From an uncultured Erysipelothrix sp. (GTDB lineage: Bacteria > Bacillota_I > Bacilli_A > Erysipelotrichales > Erysipelotrichaceae): a DNA stretch of 34,150 nt. Shown piece by piece: positions 29,970 through 34,150 of the stretch. The stretch spans positions 1 through 34,150 of the forward strand of contig CANRNG010000010.1 of NCBI GenBank assembly GCA_947631935.1, given 5' to 3'. Position numbers and translations under genes: made by a program. The notes under the pieces are model-generated. The model was not told where the DNA came from. It saw nothing but the letters and a program-made list of their open reading frames with translations, and did no database searches. The stretch's first letter is position 1; each line of letters opens with the position of its first letter.

Positions 29970-31313
29970 ATGAAAGACAATATTCAAAAGTTTGGCCGCT
30001 TTTTAAGTGGTATGGTCATGCCAAACATCGGTGCATTTATTGCGTGGGGACTGATTACGGCATTGTTTATTGCTGATGGATGGATTCCAAATGAACGCTT
30101 TGCAGCGTTAGTTGGACCGATGATTTCTTATCTATTGCCTACATTGATTGCTTACACAGGGGGTAAGATGGTTCATGGGGGAACACGTGGGGGTGTTATT
30201 GGAGCCGCAACTGCCTTTGGGGTTATCGTTGGATCTTCAGTTCCAATGTTCTTGGGAGCCATGATTGTAGGTCCGTTGGCTGGATATGCAATGAAGAAAG
30301 TTGATGACGCGCTTGAAAACTCAATTCCTGCTGGATTTGAAATGCTTATCAATAACTTCTCACTTGGAATCTTGGGTATGCTATTGGCCTTGTTCAGTAC
30401 AGTTGTTATTGGACCGGTTGTTGAAGGTGCTACTACCGCTTTAGGAAATGGTGTTAAAACCATTGTTGATGCTGGGTTGTTACCTTTTGCTTCAATCTTG
30501 GTTGAACCAGCGAAAGTCTTGTTCTTAAATAATGCGATTAACCATGGTGTCTTTGGACCTTTGGGAATTGAACAAGTTGCTGAAGCAGGTAAATCAATTT
30601 TCTTCTTAATTGAAACGAATCCTGGACCTGGTTTGGGAGTCTTGTTGGCATGTTTGTTCTTCAGTAAGGGGACTGAAAGACAAACTGCACCTGGTTCAAT
30701 TATTATTCACTTCTTTGGGGGAATTCATGAAATTTATTTCCCATACATTTTGATGCAACCACTTTTAATCTTAGCTGTTATTGCAGGGGGCGCAGCCGGT
30801 GTCTTTACGTTCCAAATCTTGGGAGCAGGCCTATTGGCAGCACCTTCACCAGGTAGTATTATTGCCCTACTAGCCATGGCACCAAAAGGCGGGGCTTTAT
30901 CCGTAATCGCCGGTGTTCTGGTCGCAACTTTAGTTTCATTTGTAGTGGCTACCGTTATCTACCGATTCACAGAGCCAAAGGGATCACTTGAAGAAAGTAA
31001 AACAGCTGTTAAAAATCTAAAGGGGACTAAAGACAGCTTAATTACTGAAATTATCTTTGCTTGTGATGCAGGTATGGGTTCCAGTGCAATGGGTGCAACC
31101 ACCCTTCAAAAACGCTTCAACAATGCGGGTTTGGATATTAAAGTTAAGAATACATCCATTGATGCTTTGCCAAAAGATGCAAAACTTGTGGTAACACATA
31201 AGAGTTTGAAGTCTCGTGCGCAATCTGTAGCAACGGATGCAGAGATCATTGCGATTGATAACTTCCTGGGTGCACCAGAGTATGATGCACTCTTAGAAAG
31301 ATTTACGAAATAA
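29970..31313 (+). CDS. mtlA: PTS mannitol-specific EIICB component
   Basis: MtlA transports and phosphorylates mannitol to mannitol-1-phosphate. The 447-aa protein has the IIC membrane domain (FGRFLSGMVMPNIGAFIAWG at the start, LFLNNAINHG, and the substrate motif GGIHEIYFPYI near 251). A IIB domain (about 358-447) follows, with phosphocysteine Cys365 in ACDAGMGSSAMG. There is no fused IIA; that is the separate mtlF. ATG 29970 follows AAGGAG at 29953-29958; an in-frame TTG at 29964 is less likely. Sequence similarity to E. coli MtlA is high throughout, supporting mannitol as substrate. First gene of mtlA-R-F, preceded by a cre-like site. Confidence 0.95.
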   Translation: MKDNIQKFGRFLSGMVMPNIGAFIAWGLITALFIADGWIPNERFAALVGPMISYLLPTLIAYTGGKMVHGGTRGGVIGAATAFGVIVGSSVPMFLGAMIVGPLAGYAMKKVDDALENSIPAGFEMLINNFSLGILGMLLALFSTVVIGPVVEGATTALGNGVKTIVDAGLLPFASILVEPAKVLFLNNAINHGVFGPLGIEQVAEAGKSIFFLIETNPGPGLGVLLACLFFSKGTERQTAPGSIIIHFFGGIHEIYFPYILMQPLLILAVIAGGAAGVFTFQILGAGLLAAPSPGSIIALLAMAPKGGALSVIAGVLVATLVSFVVATVIYRFTEPKGSLEESKTAVKNLKGTKDSLITEIIFACDAGMGSSAMGATTLQKRFNNAGLDIKVKNTSIDALPKDAKLVVTHKSLKSRAQSVATDAEIIAIDNFLGAPEYDALLERFTK

Positions 31314-31332
31314 GGGCTAACCACCCTTTTTT
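31312..31332 (+). terminator. Weak terminator after mtlA
   Basis: AAGGG (31312-31316) pairs with CCCTT (31324-31328), followed by six T. The stem is short, so termination may be partial. Confidence 0.5.
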
Positions 31333-31393
31333 CATTTTGTCATGAGTTCTCTTGTCAAGATGTAAGGATTAAAGGTAGAATAGAGATAGGATT

Positions 31394-31402
31394 TGTTATA
31401 AT
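31394..31402 (+). promoter_or_regulatory. Extended -10 promoter for mtlR
   Basis: TGT-TATAAT is a perfect extended -10, 24 bases before the mtlR ATG. An alternative pair TTGTCA (31352-31357) and TAGAAT (31376-31381) with 18-nt spacing is also present. Confidence 0.55.
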
Positions 31403-31426
31403 TAAGATAGAAAGGGTGAATGTGAA

Positions 31427-33445
31427 ATGGACAGTATTTTTTCTCCCAGACTTTTATATATTTTAAAAGTCCTGGCACAATCTGAAGACTATGTTACCAC
31501 TAGAGTTTTGGCTGAAGCAGTGGGTGTAAGTACACGCACCATTTTTCGTGAACTCGATAATATCAATACTTTTTTGGAAACTTATGGTATATCTGTTGAA
31601 GCCAAGACAGGTTTGGGATATAAAATGCATGGTGATAAGGAAAATATACATCGCTTCTTAGCCAACATTGAATCTATAAAGAATCCCTTGACTTATACCA
31701 ATCCTGATTCTAGAAGAGAACTGTTAATTTTGCAGTGTTTAAAGGATCGAGAACTGACCAAACTTTCAACTTTAGCTTATTTATTTGATGTGAGTGAAGG
31801 GACCATTTCTAGGGATTTAGAAGCCATTGAGCCTTGGTTTGAATCGTATAAACTCAAGTTGATTCGAAGACAAGGATATGGGGTCAGTGTTGAGGGTGAT
31901 GAAGAACATATTCGTAAAGCCATCACGGACTATATCCATAAGCGCATTGAACTTGAAAACCTTTCAAATCTTGAATCCTATAATATTGATGTCCATCGTT
32001 ATTTCGACCAACAAGAAGAAGGAATATTGGGTCTTTTGAATCGGGATATTCTATTAAAAGTAATCGATGTATTGGAACAATCTACCGTTAATATCGCAAA
32101 AAAAATTACGCAACACTCCTATATTGGTTTGATTATTCATCTAGCGATTGCCGTTGAACGGGTTCAAAATCATGATCTAATTGAAATGGACGTTGATACG
32201 CTCAATGAAATGAAAGACCATCCCATATATAAGGAATCCTATATCATCGCTACGGATATTGAAGATCGCTTTAAGATTCGTTTCCCAGAAGCAGAAGTGG
32301 GCTATATATTTATGCATCTACAGGGAACACGTCCTCAAAATTTAAATCATGATCCTGAAGAATTTAAAGATAATTACGAGGCTTTGATGATAACAAATCG
32401 TTTGATTGAAAGATTTTCTAATATTCTTAAAGAGGATTTTACGCAGGACAGTTCACTTAGAACAGGCTTGATGGCACATCTTAAACCCACTTTAAATCGT
32501 TTAAAATATAACTTAGAGATTCGAAATCCGCTTTTAGAAGAGATTATGAATCAATATGAAGAATTGTTTGAGATTGTAAAAGAAACATCTCGTATTCTCT
32601 ATATAGAATATCAATATAAGCTGTCCAATGATGAGGTGGGTTATTTGACCCTTCACTTCGGGGCTGCGATTGAGCGAAAGAAACATCTGAGAATAAATAG
32701 AAAAAATTTGAGGATTGGGGTTGTTTGTGCCAGTGGTATTGGGATTTCAACGTTGCTCGCATCTAAGTTAAAGAATGCTTTTCTTGATATAGATGAAATT
32801 GAACCCTACGCCATTGCGGATACGCAAGGGGACGCCATGGCATCTGTGGATTTAATCGTCAGTACTTTGGTTATTGAAACATCCAAACCCATTGTTTATG
32901 TGAATCCTTTGCTAAAAAATGAAGACATCTTAAAAGTAAGACAAGCCATTGATTCATTATCGATTCATGATAAACCAAGGATTGTGAAAAACCAGCAAAA
33001 GCATTATAATATGAACATCCTGGATGAAATTGGACTTACGGCAATTTCATTTGAGAGCGATGTAAAAAAGACAGTTTCTACCTTGATTGATGCTTTGGTG
33101 TATGGAAAAATATATAAGGACAAAATATTGGATGCAGTTCTTAAAAGAGAATGCAATGGTTCAATTGTGATAGATGAGCATCAATTTGTGATGTATCATG
33201 CCAGTGTGGCCGGCATTGATGTTCCTGAGGTATTGTTCTTTAAGCACTTTGGTAAAAAGAAACACAGGGACTTTAAGAATATTGAAATTGGGGTTTTGAT
33301 GGTGATTCCCAATCCTGCAAAAAATGTGGATCGTAAGACAATGAGTAAAATAACTGAATCAATGATTGATGAACCCAAAGTTTTGGAATCTGTTCATAAC
33401 TTTGATAAAAAAACGTTGATTGAAGCCATTATTGATTATTTATAA
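31427..33445 (+). CDS. mtlR: Mannitol operon activator MtlR (PRD-containing)
   Basis: MtlR is a DNA-binding activator controlled by PTS phosphorylation. The 672-aa protein has a helix-turn-helix (TRVLAEAVGVSTRTIFRELD, about 22-41), a second HTH (LAYLFDVSEGTISRDLE, about 118-134), two PRDs (about 195-305 and 310-415, with the conserved His in IIHLAIAVERVQ and LTLHFGAAIERK), and a IIB-like domain with Cys434 (VVCASGIGIS). A IIA-like domain follows with His591 (VMYHASVAG). This matches Bacillus MtlR, where the IIB-like Cys and PRD2 His control activity. It lies between mtlA and mtlF, the usual order, with an AAAGGGTG site before the ATG. Confidence 0.94.
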   Translation: MDSIFSPRLLYILKVLAQSEDYVTTRVLAEAVGVSTRTIFRELDNINTFLETYGISVEAKTGLGYKMHGDKENIHRFLANIESIKNPLTYTNPDSRRELLILQCLKDRELTKLSTLAYLFDVSEGTISRDLEAIEPWFESYKLKLIRRQGYGVSVEGDEEHIRKAITDYIHKRIELENLSNLESYNIDVHRYFDQQEEGILGLLNRDILLKVIDVLEQSTVNIAKKITQHSYIGLIIHLAIAVERVQNHDLIEMDVDTLNEMKDHPIYKESYIIATDIEDRFKIRFPEAEVGYIFMHLQGTRPQNLNHDPEEFKDNYEALMITNRLIERFSNILKEDFTQDSSLRTGLMAHLKPTLNRLKYNLEIRNPLLEEIMNQYEELFEIVKETSRILYIEYQYKLSNDEVGYLTLHFGAAIERKKHLRINRKNLRIGVVCASGIGISTLLASKLKNAFLDIDEIEPYAIADTQGDAMASVDLIVSTLVIETSKPIVYVNPLLKNEDILKVRQAIDSLSIHDKPRIVKNQQKHYNMNILDEIGLTAISFESDVKKTVSTLIDALVYGKIYKDKILDAVLKRECNGSIVIDEHQFVMYHASVAGIDVPEVLFFKHFGKKKHRDFKNIEIGVLMVIPNPAKNVDRKTMSKITESMIDEPKVLESVHNFDKKTLIEAIIDYL

Positions 33446-33456
33446 GGAGCACAAAA

Positions 33457-33897
33457 ATGAAGCAAGAGATATTATTATTAGAAAACATTAAATTAAACCA
33501 AAGCAAGATACCCCACACTGAAGCAATCAAATTTGTCGGCAATTTATTGGTGGATTCAGGCTATGTAAAACCCAGATATATTGAAGGTATGTTAAAGCGA
33601 GATGCATCTCTTTCGGTTTTTGTGGGTAATTATTTGGCCATTCCTCATGGAGAGTTTGAATACAAAGAAGATATTATGGCATCTGGAATTGTATTGGCGA
33701 TCTATCCTGATGGCCTTGATTGGCAAGGTGAAAATGTAAAAGTTGTCCTGGGTCTTGCGGGTATCGGTGATGAACATATGGAAATTCTTTCATCGATTGC
33801 AGTTTTATTCTCGGATCTGGATATGGTTGAGAAACTGTTATCACTAGAAGATGAGAGTGCTGTTTATGATTATATCATGAAAGGATTGGGCTCATGA
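33457..33897 (+). CDS. mtlF: PTS mannitol-specific EIIA component
   Basis: MtlF carries phosphate from HPr to the IIB domain of MtlA. The 146-aa protein shows the IIA mannitol/fructose fold, with active His64 in YLAIPHGEFEY and a following DIMASGIVLAIYPDGLDW strand. AAGGAG precedes the ATG. It lies 11 nt after mtlR and overlaps the next gene by 4 bp. Confidence 0.95.
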   Translation: MKQEILLLENIKLNQSKIPHTEAIKFVGNLLVDSGYVKPRYIEGMLKRDASLSVFVGNYLAIPHGEFEYKEDIMASGIVLAIYPDGLDWQGENVKVVLGLAGIGDEHMEILSSIAVLFSDLDMVEKLLSLEDESAVYDYIMKGLGS

Positions 33898-34150
33898 AAA
33901 TCTATACGATTACTTTAAATCCAGCCCTCGATAAGACAATTTTATCTAAAGGTTTTGAAATTGCTAAAACAAACAGCGTTGATCAGTCTATCGAAAACGT
34001 TGCGGGTAAGGGAATAAATGTGTCTAAAAACTTGGATGTTTTTAAACAAGAGAATACAATTATGGGGATATTTGCGGGAAAAATGGGAGATTACTGTCTC
34101 TCTTTTTTGCCGTTTGGAACCCATGTTATTGTGGGTGAAGGGGAGACGCG
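33894..34150 (+). CDS. PfkB-family sugar-phosphate kinase, 3' end beyond the window
   Basis: The 85 visible codons read MKIYTITLNPALDKTI, then VAGKGINVSKNLDVF and FAGKMGDYCLSF. This is the N-terminus of 1-phosphofructokinase / tagatose-6-phosphate kinase type PfkB proteins; the usual GGKG has AGKG here. It overlaps mtlF by ATGA and so belongs to the mannitol operon, in the place where mannitol-1-phosphate dehydrogenase (mtlD) is often found. A FruK-like 1-phosphofructokinase fits best, but the substrate-determining C-terminus is not visible. Confidence 0.85.
   Translation, partial: MKIYTITLNPALDKTILSKGFEIAKTNSVDQSIENVAGKGINVSKNLDVFKQENTIMGIFAGKMGDYCLSFLPFGTHVIVGEGET

Noticed and set aside
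1-34150. CRISPR arrays, insertion sequences or prophage
   Set aside because: No direct-repeat/spacer pattern, transposase, integrase or phage structural gene was seen on reading the window.

Overview
The window is a gene-dense, low-GC bacterial chromosome segment that uses the standard bacterial code: TGA acts as a stop throughout (coaD, mutS2, murI) and Trp is TGG. Gene content points to a Gram-positive Firmicute. It includes RNase HIII, MutS2, an engB (ysxC) downstream of tig-lon, a T-box leader controlling valS, a CIRCE element, a cre-like site and several PTS components. The overall flavour (many PTS parts, compact operons, low GC) suggests Erysipelotrichia or a close relative. That placement is inference from gene content, not from a marker-gene tree.

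Region 1 (1-5.7 kb) looks like an amino-sugar / cell-wall recovery and accessory block. It holds a nucleoside 2-deoxyribosyltransferase-like gene broken by an in-frame TAG, a mupG (DUF871, 6-phospho-N-acetylmuramidase type) gene behind a NagR/DasR-like palindrome, and a PPC-domain (DUF296) gene broken by a frameshift. A membrane-anchored amidase follows, then a Lac/cellobiose-family PTS IIA, a small unknown membrane protein, a Lac/cellobiose-family PTS IIB and a flavodoxin. No matching IIC is present.

Region 2 (5.69-5.87 kb) has no protein gene of note. It carries a complete small transcription unit: a promoter, about 145 nt of structured RNA with C-rich loop segments, and an intrinsic terminator. 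It is a candidate small RNA and the most interesting undescribed element here.

Region 3 (5.9-20.5 kb) is housekeeping: coaD-pncA-pepA; uppP on the opposite strand behind a bidirectional terminator; lspA-rluD-rhomboid-dCMP deaminase; rnhC on the opposite strand; then a tightly overlapping cvpA-mutS2-uvrC-murI-yfcE run and a polyprenyl-phosphate sugar transferase. UvrC has lost the cysteines usual in its family, and the MutS2 Smr domain has a degenerate first motif.

Region 4 (20.5-29.9 kb) begins with a tRNA-Arg(TCT) unit and an unknown 210-aa gene. Next comes tig-lon-engB behind a CIRCE/HrcA operator, then a CsbD-like and GlsB-like stress pair. A Val-specific T-box leader then drives a GNAT acetyltransferase and valS.

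Region 5 (29.9-34.15 kb) is a mannitol PTS operon (mtlA-mtlR-mtlF) with a cre-like site at its promoter. It continues into a PfkB-family sugar kinase, cut by the window edge, where mtlD would commonly be found.

Most promoters I could recognise carry an extended -10 (TGN-TATAAT).
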